Of a stretch of 42,152 bases of DNA, positions 33,315-42,152 are shown piece by piece. The stretch is from JAUIET01 sp045105115. GTDB taxonomy: Bacteria; Pseudomonadota; Gammaproteobacteria; Pseudomonadales; JAUIET01. The stretch spans positions 1-42,152 of the forward strand of contig JBGCDE010000143.1 of the NCBI GenBank assembly GCA_045105115.1, written 5' to 3'. Each line of letters opens with the position of its first letter. Within the stretch, counting starts at the first letter, position 1. The notes under the pieces were generated by a model. The model had not been told where the DNA came from. It was given only the letters and a program-made list of their open reading frames with translations, and searched no databases. Made by a program: the position numbers and the translations under genes.

Positions 33315-36300
33315 ATGCGGCGAAATAGATCGAAAAATAAGCCAAGTGAATTGGGTAGTAAACTACCTGATTCACTTAGCTGTCGAAAACCTTTAGTTGA
33401 GGAACTAGAGCCGCGTATTTTGTTTTCTGCTGGTGCGGAAGGTTTGGTCAATCTGGGGATAACGTCAATTGCGGTTGATAGCATCACTGTTGATGATATT
33501 TTCGAGCGCAATGGAGACGCGCTGACACTCGGCACCACATCACTGGCACCAAGTTCATCGCTACAGAAAAGCACACCGTCAAAAAGCGAACCGGTGTCGT
33601 TCGATGTTGATAGCGAAGCGATTACGCCAACGAAGAGCTTACCTGTTGTGTTCGTGGACCGACAGTCTGAAGACAATACCGTTGCGGTAGCTAACTCAAC
33701 ATTGCTTGAGGCACCGCAAAAACAGCGGCTCGCAAGTTTTTCTGTTACAAACACTAATGACTCTGGTGCAGGCTCTCTTCGCCAAGCTATTCTCGATGCC
33801 AATACAGCCGGCGGCACCGATAATATAACGTTTAATATTGGTGGCGGAGGGGCGCAAACCATCGTACTTGCGTCTTCCTTACCGGCGATTACTGATACGG
33901 TCAATATCGATGCCAGCACGCAAGGTGGTTACGCGGGCGCGCCGCTGATTGAGCTTAACGCAACCAATGGTGGCTCTGGTTTTAATCTTGCTGCAGGCAG
34001 TGACGGTTCCACAATTCGTGGATTCGTAATTAATAAAGCTGCTTTCCACGGTGTAAACATCAGCGGTACTTCAGGTGGTCATACTATCGCGGGGAATTAT
34101 ATTGGCACGGATTCCTCAGGCAACGTTGATGAAGGAGTAGGCAACTACGGAATTTTTCTAGCCGATAGTTCTGGCGGTAATACCATTGGTGGTCTTGGCG
34201 CGAACGACGGCAATGTCATTGCTGGTAACGACAGCATAGGTGTATATCTCTTTACTGGCAGTAGCAACACGGTATATGGGAATAGCATCGGAGTGGGCGC
34301 CGACGGAACCACGGCACTCGGCAACGGGGGTACTGGTGTCAATATCAACACCAGTAACAACACTGTGGGCGCGCTCGTAACCAACGCGGCCAATGTTATT
34401 GCCAATCATACCGGCGACGGAGTTACGGTTGCATCCGGGACCGGTAATACGATATCGGGTAACTCCATTTATGCAAATACCGACCTGGCGATCGATCTGA
34501 GTGGCTTTGTCGTTACACCAAACGATACGCTGGACGCCGATAGTGGAAATAATAATCAGCAGAATTTTCCGGTGCTGTTTTCCGCAAATACAGATGGTGT
34601 CGGAAGCATCAATGTTTCTGGCTCGCTGAACAGCAATGCTTTGACGAGCTACCGCATAGAATTTTTTAGCAATCCTACGGCAGATGCGTCAGAACATGGT
34701 GAAGGGCAAACTTATCTTGGTTCGGTTAACGTATCGACCGATGCCTCTGGTGATACCAATTTCGATACAACTATCTCGACGACTGTTGCGGTCGGCAGCT
34801 CTATCAGCGCAACAGCAACCGCCACCTCCTTCCCAACACTTGGCGATACCTCGGAGTTTGCTGAAAATGTGATTGCACAAGATTACAGCACGGCCACAGT
34901 CACGACCGCAAGTGACACTCTGGACGGTACCGTTACTTCACTGACCAATCTGATCAATAACAAAGGTGCTGACGGCCGTATTTCTCTTCGCGAGGCAATT
35001 CTTGCCACCAATGCCACCACAAATGGTGGCAGTCCGGATAATATTTTTTTCGACATACCGGAGTCACTTGTTTCCGGCTCACACCTGTTAACACCAATCA
35101 CCGCTCTGCCAGTCATTACTGATGCAGTTGTAATTGACGGCACGACCCAAAACAGTTGGGTCGCTGGAAGTTTCCAGCCCATCGTCCTCGACGGTAACGA
35201 TGGCAGTTTCGACGCGTTGACATTCGCGGCAACGAGTGACGGTAGTGAAGTTCGCGGGCTCGTAATCAGGGACTTTAACTCTGACGTAATCGATATCCTC
35301 GACGACGCAGACAATATCACAATTGCAGGCAACTGGATTGGGCAATTTAACAGTGATGGAACGGACGCTGGTGTTGGCGAAGCAAATACCTTTTCCGGTA
35401 TTCGCAGTTACGGCGACAATGTATCAATTGGTGGTAGCACCGTAGCAGATCGAAACGTTATTTCCGGAAGCGAATTCAGTGTGTTGATTCGAGGGACGGC
35501 AACAGGCAACACGGTTTCAGGTAACTTTTTTGGTACCAATGTGGCGGGCGACGCGGTGCTTGGATCAACCGATTATGCGGTCTACCTAATGGATTCCGCC
35601 AGCAATGCAAGCATCGGTGGGGCGAACACCTTTGAAGGCAATGTAATCGCCGGGATAGACATCATCTCAATTGGACTATTCAACGAAAATAACGACAATA
35701 TAACCATCCAGAACAATCTGATCGGCGTATCGGCCGACGGAACGACGCAACTGGATTTTAACACTGGCACTGGAAGTGCAGTCTACATTACCGATGGTGG
35801 AGACAATGCACAAATCCTCAACAACCTAATAGCGGGGTCTGTCTTCGCGGGAATCGAGTTGGACTCAACGGGTGTGAGTGACGGAACCTTGATTCAGGGA
35901 AACATCATTGGCACCAATGCAACTGGAGCACAAAACTGGGGCCACGGCGAGAATGCAATTCTGATCGAAAATGCAACCAATACAACGATTGGTGGAATCG
36001 GTGCGGGTGAAGGAAATACTATTGCCTACAGTGGCCAAGTCTCTCCGGCGTTTGGCTCAGGAATTTCAATTCAGGATGGCGGCAGCGGTAATTCTGTTTT
36101 AGGAAATTCAATTTTTTCTAATGTGAGCACTGGAATCGATTTAAGTGTCACAATGGATGATGGCGCTACGTACAACGACGCCGAAGATGCTGATTCCGGC
36201 TCCAACGATTTTCTTAACTTTCCGGTATTGACGAATGTAGTTCAGAACGGAGCAAATCTGGAGATCAACTTCGATGTCGATGTGCCTGCTGGCAGTTACC

Positions 36301-39300
36301 GTATCGAATTCTTTGACAACGCCGACGGAGTTGATGCGATCGGGTTTGGAGAAGGTAAAACGTATATTGGTTCTGCAAACATAACAGTAACTGGCGCAGT
36401 GGGCTACGAAGGATTTAGCACAACGCTGAACGGAATTACTGCAAGCGGTGTAAACAATATCACCGCTACGGCCACAGAAGCGGATGGTGGCTTTACAACG
36501 TTTAGCAGTTCCAGTGAATTTAGCCCGCAGTTTCAGGGTGCTGGTACTTTAGTCGTTGATACCGTTATCGACACAATAGATGGCGATACTTCCAGCATAA
36601 CTGCGCTTCTGGGCAACCGCGGCACAGATGGATTCATTTCCTTGCGAGAAGCAATAACAGCAACAAACAACACTGCAAACGGTGCGTCACCCGATAAGAT
36701 TCGCTTCGATATCGCCGGTGCAGGTCCCCACACAATTACTTTAAGCAGCGCATTGCCAACCATCACACAGACGGTCATTCTGGATGGCTGGAGCGAACCC
36801 GACTACGCCGGTACTCCGGTGATAGAGCTGGACGGTTCGAGTGCCGGCGCTGGCGTTAATGGTCTGGCATTCGCTGGCGGTGGCGCTGGTAGTACGGTTC
36901 GCGGATTCGCGATCACCCAGTTTGCTAATTCAGGTATTTTTCTGAGCAACGTCAATAGTGTCACTGTCGTTGGAAATTACATAGGCACTAATATTGCCGG
37001 CACGGCCGACTCAGGGAATAGTGTCTCCGGTATCGTGCTTAGCAATGCCGACTTAAATACGATTGGTGGGCTCACGGTCGCAGAGCGCAACGTTATATCG
37101 GGCAACAATTCGCACGGTATTGATCTGCAAAATGGCGCCGCGACTAATACGATAATCGGCAACTATGTTGGCACAAACGCCTTGGGAACGGCGCAGATCG
37201 GCAACGGAAACTGGGGCATCGCGCTTTCAAGCGGCTCAAACAACAATACAATCGGCGGGGCATCTGCCAATGCGCGCAACGTAGTTTCAGGAAACACGGT
37301 TGGCCTGGACTTCACCGATGCGAGCACGTCTGATAATACAGTCCTAGGTAACTACATTGGCCTGAACGCGGCTGGCACAGCTAACATCGGTAACGGTAAT
37401 GCCGCGATTGTTGTGCAGAATTCTGCGGCTGCTAACTCGTTCGAAAGTAATGTTATCGCTGGTGGCTCCACCGATGGAATTCGAATCGACGGCGCAGACA
37501 ATACCCAGATTCTGTCTAACTTCATCGGTACGAATGCGGCTGGCGACGCTGACCTAGGCTTCTTACAGGAAGGTATAGATGTTAGCAATGCTGACGGGAC
37601 AATTATTGGTGCAGTTGGTCAAGGCAACCTGATTAGTGGTAACAACAGCGCCGGTATAGGTTTACGAGTTGCTGCCAGCAATACAGAAATAATTGCGAAC
37701 CTGATAGGCACAAATGCTGCAAATACTGCCGGCATTGCCAACAGTGTGCACGGTATTGCCATCAGCTCTACTGCAGCTGACTCCAGAATAGGTGGCGTGG
37801 CCGCGGGTGAAAGCAACACCATTCGGTTCAACTCCGGTGACGGGGTTAGTATTACGGGTAGCGGTACAGGTCACAGCGTTGTTGGTAACAGCATTTTTGC
37901 TAACACCGAACTCGCACTTGACCTCGATATTGATGGTGTCACTGGCAATGACTTTAACGATGTTGACAGTGGCGTTAACAACCTGCAGAACTACCCAACA
38001 GTGCACAGCGCAATTACCAACGGCAGTACTTCGGTGACGATAACTGGCAATATCAATACGATTGCAAGCACAAATTATCAGATACATTTCTACGCTAACA
38101 GTGCGGCGGACGCCAGCGGATTTGGCGAAGGTGAGCGTTATCTAGGATCTACAAGCGTCACAACTAATATTTCTGGTGATGCGTCTTTCAATCAGGTTCT
38201 TAGCGCTCTGGTGGCCGATGGCGAATTTATATCAGCTACAGCAACGGTTGACCTTGGTGGTGGCTCGTTAGGTGATACATCAGAATTCGCTGGTAATATT
38301 AGTGCAACGCTGCCGCTACCAATTATTGACCTTGATGCCAATGACAGTACAACGATCGGAAATAGTTATGTTGGCTCATTTACTGAAGCAGCCGGTGCAG
38401 TTTCTGCTGTTGATATTGACGCGAACATAAGCGATACCGACAGTTCTACCCTCGATTCGCTCACTGTCACAATCACCAACCAACTTGATGGAACGGCTGA
38501 AATACTAAGCGCAAATACTTCGGGCACAACAATAACCGCTGTTTATACGCCCGCAACCGGAGTGCTTGGCTTAAGCGGTACCGATACCGTTGCAAACTAT
38601 CTACAGGTCTTGCGAACGATTACTTATAACAACACATCAGATTCACCCGATACAACAACAAGGGCTATAGAATTCGTCGCCAACGACGGTGACAACGACG
38701 GTAACACCGCGCAAGCGCTGTTATCAATCACAGCTGTGAATGATCCGCCGACCTGGGTCTCTCTGGATGACAACCCTACATTTACTGAAGGTGGCTCGGC
38801 GATAGTGCTTGATAGCACGGTAGAGGTCACTGATGCAGAACTGGATTCATTTAATGCCGGCGCTGGGAATTTCGATGGAGCCACGGTGGCACTGGCTCGT
38901 AACATTGCTGCCAATGCTGAAGACGTATTCGACTTCAATGATGGCAGTGGGATTAGCTTGCTCGGCGGAAACTTGATCAAGAACGGTCAAGCCATTGCCA
39001 GCTTTGACACGGCCACCACCGCTGGTGAACTCGTGGTTACATTCACTGATGACAACGGCGAGACTCCCACGTCGGCCGACACCCGTAATATTCTGCGCCA
39101 AATCACTTATGAAAATTCGTCCAGCAACCCACCGGGCAGCGTGCAGATTGACTGGACGATTGATGATGGCAATGTGAGCAATCAGGGATCGGGCGGGGCG
39201 CAGCAAGCGACAGGCAATAACGTGGTCACGATATCGGCCAGCAATAACGCGCCATTGCTTGGAAACAACTCGCTGACTATTCTTGAAGGTGAAAGTGTTG

Positions 39301-42152
39301 TGCTTTCAGCAGCCGAGCTCAGCGCGACGGACGTGGATGATAACGATAACGCGCTGACTTTTACTGTCTCTGGCGTTAGCGGTGGCCAGTTTGAGTTACT
39401 CAGTAATCCACAAGATCTGATCACCAGCTTTACTCAGTCTCAGATCATTGCGGGGCAAGTGGTGTTTGTTCACGATGGCGGTGAAGCCGCACCGGCCTAC
39501 AGCATAGAAGTCAGTGACGGTGCATCCAGCGACGGACCGCAAGCAGCTACTATCAGTTTCACTGCCGTTAATGATGCGCCGACTATTCACAATCTTGGCG
39601 GCGATTCGGTTAGCGCATTTAACGATGGGTCTGCTTATTCGCTGGACTCCAATGTTCTTGCTACTTTACAAGATAACGACATACCGGCTGATTACGACGG
39701 AGGCTTTCTGCAAGTCAGCGGTTCCAGTTTCGACGGTCTGGATTTAATTGAAATTAATACCAGCGGCAGCATCAGTCTGTCGGCCGGCATCAGTGATGGC
39801 TCTGTTGTGACCATCGGTGGAACCAGTGTTGGTAGTTTGAGCGCCACCAGCAGCAGCGCATTTAGAATCAATTTCAACGCCAACGCTAATGGAACGCATG
39901 TTGACACCCTGTTGCGCAACCTGACATTTACCAGCACTTCAACAACGCTTGGCAGTCGCACAGTTGATTTTACGTTCAACGACAATGACGGCACTGTCAA
40001 TGGCGGCACTGAAGTAAGTGATACGGCCAGCGTTCAGGTGTTTGTTGCGCAGCCGGGCAATGGACAAGTGAATGGAACCGAAGACACAACCTATATATTT
40101 GTTGCTAGTGATTTCGATTTTACTGGCATCAGCGACGATAACCTGACTGATATTGAGATACTGGGTCTCCCTGCAAACGGAACGTTAAACTATAACGGCA
40201 GTGCGGCCGTCATTGGACAGCTGGTCAGCAAGGCTGATATTGATGGAGGGTTGTTGCAATTCATACCCGACGTAGACGATAACGGGATGCCTTACGGATC
40301 GTTCGATTTCCAGATGAATAACGGCAAGCCGAGCATTAATGTTCTGGCAGGTGAACCAAACTCGTACACTCTGAATGGCGGGTCATTGACACCCACTGAT
40401 GCCATCATTGCTAACGTATCAAACTTTGGAACTAGCGGAACGTATCAGTCCGCGATCAGTATCATTGCAGCCGACAGTACAATTGATGCCGCTTATCTTG
40501 CACAAGGCAGCGTACTATTTAACGGCTTTGTATCTGATGGAAACTGGACAGTCGCGGAATTGACGGCACTGGATACTTGGGTGCAAGCAGGTGGAGTGCT
40601 GATAACCACCAGCGATGCAGCCAACTATGATGCTGTGTCTGCATCCTATGGCCTTGTTATTGGTGGTACGGCGGCTTCTACCTGGCTTGTAGCAGACCAG
40701 ACCGCGGACATAATGAACGGGCCTTTTGGTTTGGTTGGTACAAATGGCAGCGCATTCAGCGCATTAGGCAGCATCAGTTATTTCACCACGGCCAGTCTTG
40801 CGCCTGGCGATCAGGTGTTGGCAACAGATTCTGTTAGCGGTGAGCCAACAATGGTGCTGCGTCAACTGGGCAGTGGCTGGATACTGTTCACCTCTGATGA
40901 AGGTATTTTCCGAGCAAGCATGTCCGGCGGTGGTGCGATTGCAACAGCAAATGATCGCTTGGCAGCGAATGTATTTGCATGGGCCGCTGACCAGGTACCT
41001 GCCAGTTCCTCGCACACCGTAGATCTTAATATTGCCGCGGTCAATGACGCGCCAGTTGCTGCGAATCTTAATGCAGCTGAAACCTACACGGAAGACACAC
41101 CGCTCAACTTGGTTGATGTCATTGTGTCTGATGTTGATCACACAACAACGACAGTTACCTTGACCTTGTCTGATACAGCCGCTGGTAGTCTGTCGACTGC
41201 TACGTCGGGTTCAGTAACGTCAACGTATAACGCAGGTTCTGCAGTGTGGACAGCGTCGGGCGCAGTTTCTGACGTAAACACTTTGCTGGCCGGCGTTACC
41301 TACACCCCGGCGTTGAGCTACAACAGTAACTTCACCATTGCGACCTCTGTGTCCGACGGTGTTGCGCCAGCAGTAACTGGCACTAAGAACGTGACTGGCA
41401 CGGCTGTCAATGACGCGCCTACGGCTACCAATTTGAATGCCGCGCAAGCATACACGGAAGATACGCCACTCGATCTGATTGACATTGTCGTGGCAGACGT
41501 TGATAACGCCAATACGACGGTGACCTTAACCGTGTCTGACACAACCGCAGGTGCCTTGTCGATTGGTACATCAGGCGCTGTTACGTCGACGTACAATGCA
41601 GGCTCCGGAGTGTGGACGGCATCGGGTGCGGTTGCCGATGTTAATACTTTACTGGCCGGCGTTACCTACACGCCAACGCTGAACTACAACAGTAACTTCA
41701 CTATTGCGACGTCCGTTTCCGACGGTGTTGCGCCAGCAGTAACTGGCACCAAGAACGTGACAGGCACGGCCGTCAATGACGCGCCCACAGCCACTAATTT
41801 GAATGCTGCGGAAGCCTACACAGAAGACACACCGCTCGATTTAATTGACATCGTCGTGTCGGATATTGATAACGCCAATACAACGGTTACCTTGACCTTG
41901 TCTGATACGACCGCTGGTAGCTTGTTGACTGCAACATCGGGTTCAGTAAGCTCAACGTATAATGCAGGCTCCGGTGTGTGGACGGCATCAGGTGCTGTTG
42001 CCGATGTTAATACTTTGCTGGCCGGCGTTACTTACACACCGACATTAAACTACGATCAGAGCTTTACGATAGTGACCTCAGTGTCGGACGGCATAGCGCC
42101 TGCGGTGACCGGATCGAAGAGTGTTACCGCCACGGCGTTGAACGATGCGCCA
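33315..42152 (+). CDS. Giant LEPR-motif surface/secreted repeat protein, 3' end beyond the window
   Basis: The frame is open from the ATG at 33315 to the window end, 2946 codons with no stop. There is no Sec signal peptide; instead the N-terminus is basic and contains LEPRILFSA (residues 31-39), the LEPR-xLxSA motif of many giant repeat proteins. Residues about 145-530, 545-1085 and 1095-1660 are three beta-helix modules, each starting with a CSLREA-like SLRQAI or SLREAI (155, 557, 1109), with many NYIGTN/NTIGG/NVISGN turns and a closing YRIEFF...GEGxTYLGS sandwich. Cadherin-like domains follow (about 1660-2340), then the insertion at 40335-41000, then 122-residue repeats from 41040. Asp/Asn-rich loops suggest calcium binding. 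It is probably an adhesin or biofilm matrix protein, likely exported by type I secretion; the end that would show this is not present. Confidence 0.93.
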   Translation, partial: MRRNRSKNKPSELGSKLPDSLSCRKPLVEELEPRILFSAGAEGLVNLGITSIAVDSITVDDIFERNGDALTLGTTSLAPSSSLQKSTPSKSEPVSFDVDSEAITPTKSLPVVFVDRQSEDNTVAVANSTLLEAPQKQRLASFSVTNTNDSGAGSLRQAILDANTAGGTDNITFNIGGGGAQTIVLASSLPAITDTVNIDASTQGGYAGAPLIELNATNGGSGFNLAAGSDGSTIRGFVINKAAFHGVNISGTSGGHTIAGNYIGTDSSGNVDEGVGNYGIFLADSSGGNTIGGLGANDGNVIAGNDSIGVYLFTGSSNTVYGNSIGVGADGTTALGNGGTGVNINTSNNTVGALVTNAANVIANHTGDGVTVASGTGNTISGNSIYANTDLAIDLSGFVVTPNDTLDADSGNNNQQNFPVLFSANTDGVGSINVSGSLNSNALTSYRIEFFSNPTADASEHGEGQTYLGSVNVSTDASGDTNFDTTISTTVAVGSSISATATATSFPTLGDTSEFAENVIAQDYSTATVTTASDTLDGTVTSLTNLINNKGADGRISLREAILATNATTNGGSPDNIFFDIPESLVSGSHLLTPITALPVITDAVVIDGTTQNSWVAGSFQPIVLDGNDGSFDALTFAATSDGSEVRGLVIRDFNSDVIDILDDADNITIAGNWIGQFNSDGTDAGVGEANTFSGIRSYGDNVSIGGSTVADRNVISGSEFSVLIRGTATGNTVSGNFFGTNVAGDAVLGSTDYAVYLMDSASNASIGGANTFEGNVIAGIDIISIGLFNENNDNITIQNNLIGVSADGTTQLDFNTGTGSAVYITDGGDNAQILNNLIAGSVFAGIELDSTGVSDGTLIQGNIIGTNATGAQNWGHGENAILIENATNTTIGGIGAGEGNTIAYSGQVSPAFGSGISIQDGGSGNSVLGNSIFSNVSTGIDLSVTMDDGATYNDAEDADSGSNDFLNFPVLTNVVQNGANLEINFDVDVPAGSYRIEFFDNADGVDAIGFGEGKTYIGSANITVTGAVGYEGFSTTLNGITASGVNNITATATEADGGFTTFSSSSEFSPQFQGAGTLVVDTVIDTIDGDTSSITALLGNRGTDGFISLREAITATNNTANGASPDKIRFDIAGAGPHTITLSSALPTITQTVILDGWSEPDYAGTPVIELDGSSAGAGVNGLAFAGGGAGSTVRGFAITQFANSGIFLSNVNSVTVVGNYIGTNIAGTADSGNSVSGIVLSNADLNTIGGLTVAERNVISGNNSHGIDLQNGAATNTIIGNYVGTNALGTAQIGNGNWGIALSSGSNNNTIGGASANARNVVSGNTVGLDFTDASTSDNTVLGNYIGLNAAGTANIGNGNAAIVVQNSAAANSFESNVIAGGSTDGIRIDGADNTQILSNFIGTNAAGDADLGFLQEGIDVSNADGTIIGAVGQGNLISGNNSAGIGLRVAASNTEIIANLIGTNAANTAGIANSVHGIAISSTAADSRIGGVAAGESNTIRFNSGDGVSITGSGTGHSVVGNSIFANTELALDLDIDGVTGNDFNDVDSGVNNLQNYPTVHSAITNGSTSVTITGNINTIASTNYQIHFYANSAADASGFGEGERYLGSTSVTTNISGDASFNQVLSALVADGEFISATATVDLGGGSLGDTSEFAGNISATLPLPIIDLDANDSTTIGNSYVGSFTEAAGAVSAVDIDANISDTDSSTLDSLTVTITNQLDGTAEILSANTSGTTITAVYTPATGVLGLSGTDTVANYLQVLRTITYNNTSDSPDTTTRAIEFVANDGDNDGNTAQALLSITAVNDPPTWVSLDDNPTFTEGGSAIVLDSTVEVTDAELDSFNAGAGNFDGATVALARNIAANAEDVFDFNDGSGISLLGGNLIKNGQAIASFDTATTAGELVVTFTDDNGETPTSADTRNILRQITYENSSSNPPGSVQIDWTIDDGNVSNQGSGGAQQATGNNVVTISASNNAPLLGNNSLTILEGESVVLSAAELSATDVDDNDNALTFTVSGVSGGQFELLSNPQDLITSFTQSQIIAGQVVFVHDGGEAAPAYSIEVSDGASSDGPQAATISFTAVNDAPTIHNLGGDSVSAFNDGSAYSLDSNVLATLQDNDIPADYDGGFLQVSGSSFDGLDLIEINTSGSISLSAGISDGSVVTIGGTSVGSLSATSSSAFRINFNANANGTHVDTLLRNLTFTSTSTTLGSRTVDFTFNDNDGTVNGGTEVSDTASVQVFVAQPGNGQVNGTEDTTYIFVASDFDFTGISDDNLTDIEILGLPANGTLNYNGSAAVIGQLVSKADIDGGLLQFIPDVDDNGMPYGSFDFQMNNGKPSINVLAGEPNSYTLNGGSLTPTDAIIANVSNFGTSGTYQSAISIIAADSTIDAAYLAQGSVLFNGFVSDGNWTVAELTALDTWVQAGGVLITTSDAANYDAVSASYGLVIGGTAASTWLVADQTADIMNGPFGLVGTNGSAFSALGSISYFTTASLAPGDQVLATDSVSGEPTMVLRQLGSGWILFTSDEGIFRASMSGGGAIATANDRLAANVFAWAADQVPASSSHTVDLNIAAVNDAPVAANLNAAETYTEDTPLNLVDVIVSDVDHTTTTVTLTLSDTAAGSLSTATSGSVTSTYNAGSAVWTASGAVSDVNTLLAGVTYTPALSYNSNFTIATSVSDGVAPAVTGTKNVTGTAVNDAPTATNLNAAQAYTEDTPLDLIDIVVADVDNANTTVTLTVSDTTAGALSIGTSGAVTSTYNAGSGVWTASGAVADVNTLLAGVTYTPTLNYNSNFTIATSVSDGVAPAVTGTKNVTGTAVNDAPTATNLNAAEAYTEDTPLDLIDIVVSDIDNANTTVTLTLSDTTAGSLLTATSGSVSSTYNAGSGVWTASGAVADVNTLLAGVTYTPTLNYDQSFTIVTSVSDGIAPAVTGSKSVTATALNDAP
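40335..41000 (+). other. Rossmann/glutamine-amidotransferase-like domain inserted in a cadherin-like domain
   Basis: About 222 residues (roughly 2341-2562) of alternating helix and strand break the all-beta pattern. Segments such as LTALDTWVQAGGVLITTSDA, the SGWILFTSDEG strand and ANVFAWAAD resemble class I glutamine-amidotransferase-like or DUF4350-type folds. The flanks FDFQMNNGKPS and SSSHTVDLNIAAVNDAP join into one normal cadherin-like repeat if the insert is removed. No catalytic Cys is seen in it, so it would be a binding rather than an amidotransferase domain. Confidence 0.5.
41040..42152 (+). repeat. Tandem 366-bp (122-residue) repeats, continuing past the window
   Basis: The codons for VNDAP at 41040, 41406, 41772 and (degenerate, LNDAP) 42138 are exactly 366 bp apart. 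Three full units therefore lie in the window and a fourth begins at its edge. Each unit reads ...NLNAAxxYTEDTPL, a VTLTxSDT core, STYNAGSxVWTASGAVxDVN and a TKNVTGTAVNDAP end. Units are highly similar also at the DNA level (for example GCCGGCGTTACCTACAC recurs), so unit number may vary by recombination. Confidence 0.93.

Noticed and set aside
33269..41600. Many antisense open frames (60-216 codons) opposite the giant gene
   Set aside because: They are shadows of a codon-biased repeat gene; none has a recognisable domain, a ribosome-binding site with support, or continuity across repeats.
41040..42152. Possible CRISPR-like array
   Set aside because: Unit length is 366 bp, in frame, and encodes a protein repeat; there are no short direct repeats with unique spacers.

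Overview
The window looks like chromosomal DNA of a free-living, probably marine gammaproteobacterium. This is an inference from gene families: a TonB-dependent receptor, a FecI/FecR/FecA-type surface-signalling set, a COQ4-family protein (ubiquinone), a FabR/DesT-like regulator, a 'thermostable hemolysin' family gene and a giant LEPR-motif repeat protein. Base composition is moderate and even. No tRNA, rRNA, CRISPR array, integrase or intact insertion sequence was seen.

Layout. 1-3.5 kb: the N-terminal two thirds or so of a TonB receptor (minus), with a Crp/Fnr-like regulator, a small membrane protein and a START-domain protein reading away from it. 3.6-7.1 kb: a lipoprotein amidohydrolase and a TetR regulator (minus), divergent from a COQ4-like gene and a pterin dehydratase (plus). 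The divergent promoter carries three copies of one 20-bp operator, placed on the promoter elements of both transcripts. 7.1-7.7 kb: a gap holding the broken remnant of a DUF1778 (TacA-type) antitoxin. 7.7-15.5 kb: a second lipoprotein amidohydrolase, an alpha/beta hydrolase whose nucleophile position is alanine, an enoyl-CoA hydratase, an RND/MMPL exporter and a flavin monooxygenase. 15.6-17.5 kb: two small RNA-binding proteins (RRM and cold shock) and a membrane-anchored metallo-beta-lactamase-fold hydrolase. 17.7-20.6 kb: a PLP decarboxylase/S1P-lyase-like enzyme, an exported methyltransferase-like protein and an SRPBCC protein. 20.6-26.0 kb: an ECF sigma factor, FecR, STN-type TonB receptor and exported M20 peptidase, all minus, probably a substrate-induced peptide or chelate uptake locus.

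26.1-29.85 kb is the best candidate for an undescribed pathway. Four minus-strand genes are joined by overlapping or nearly touching ends: thermostable-hemolysin family (GNAT/autoinducer-synthase-like) protein, AMP-binding ligase, TauD-type Fe(II)/2-oxoglutarate oxygenase and SDR. The first gene is preceded by a perfect 11-bp inverted repeat whose 3' arm contains its Shine-Dalgarno sequence. I infer that the operon makes an oxidised acyl or acyl-amide small molecule under translational or operator control.

30.0-33.0 kb: a PPOX flavoprotein, an iron alcohol dehydrogenase and a divergent MDR-type reductase. 33.3 kb to the end: one continuous open frame of at least 2946 codons. It encodes a giant surface or secreted protein with an N-terminal LEPR motif, three beta-helix modules, cadherin-like domains, one of them apparently interrupted by a ~222-residue Rossmann/glutamine-amidotransferase-like insertion, and then a tandem array of 122-residue repeats that runs off the window.
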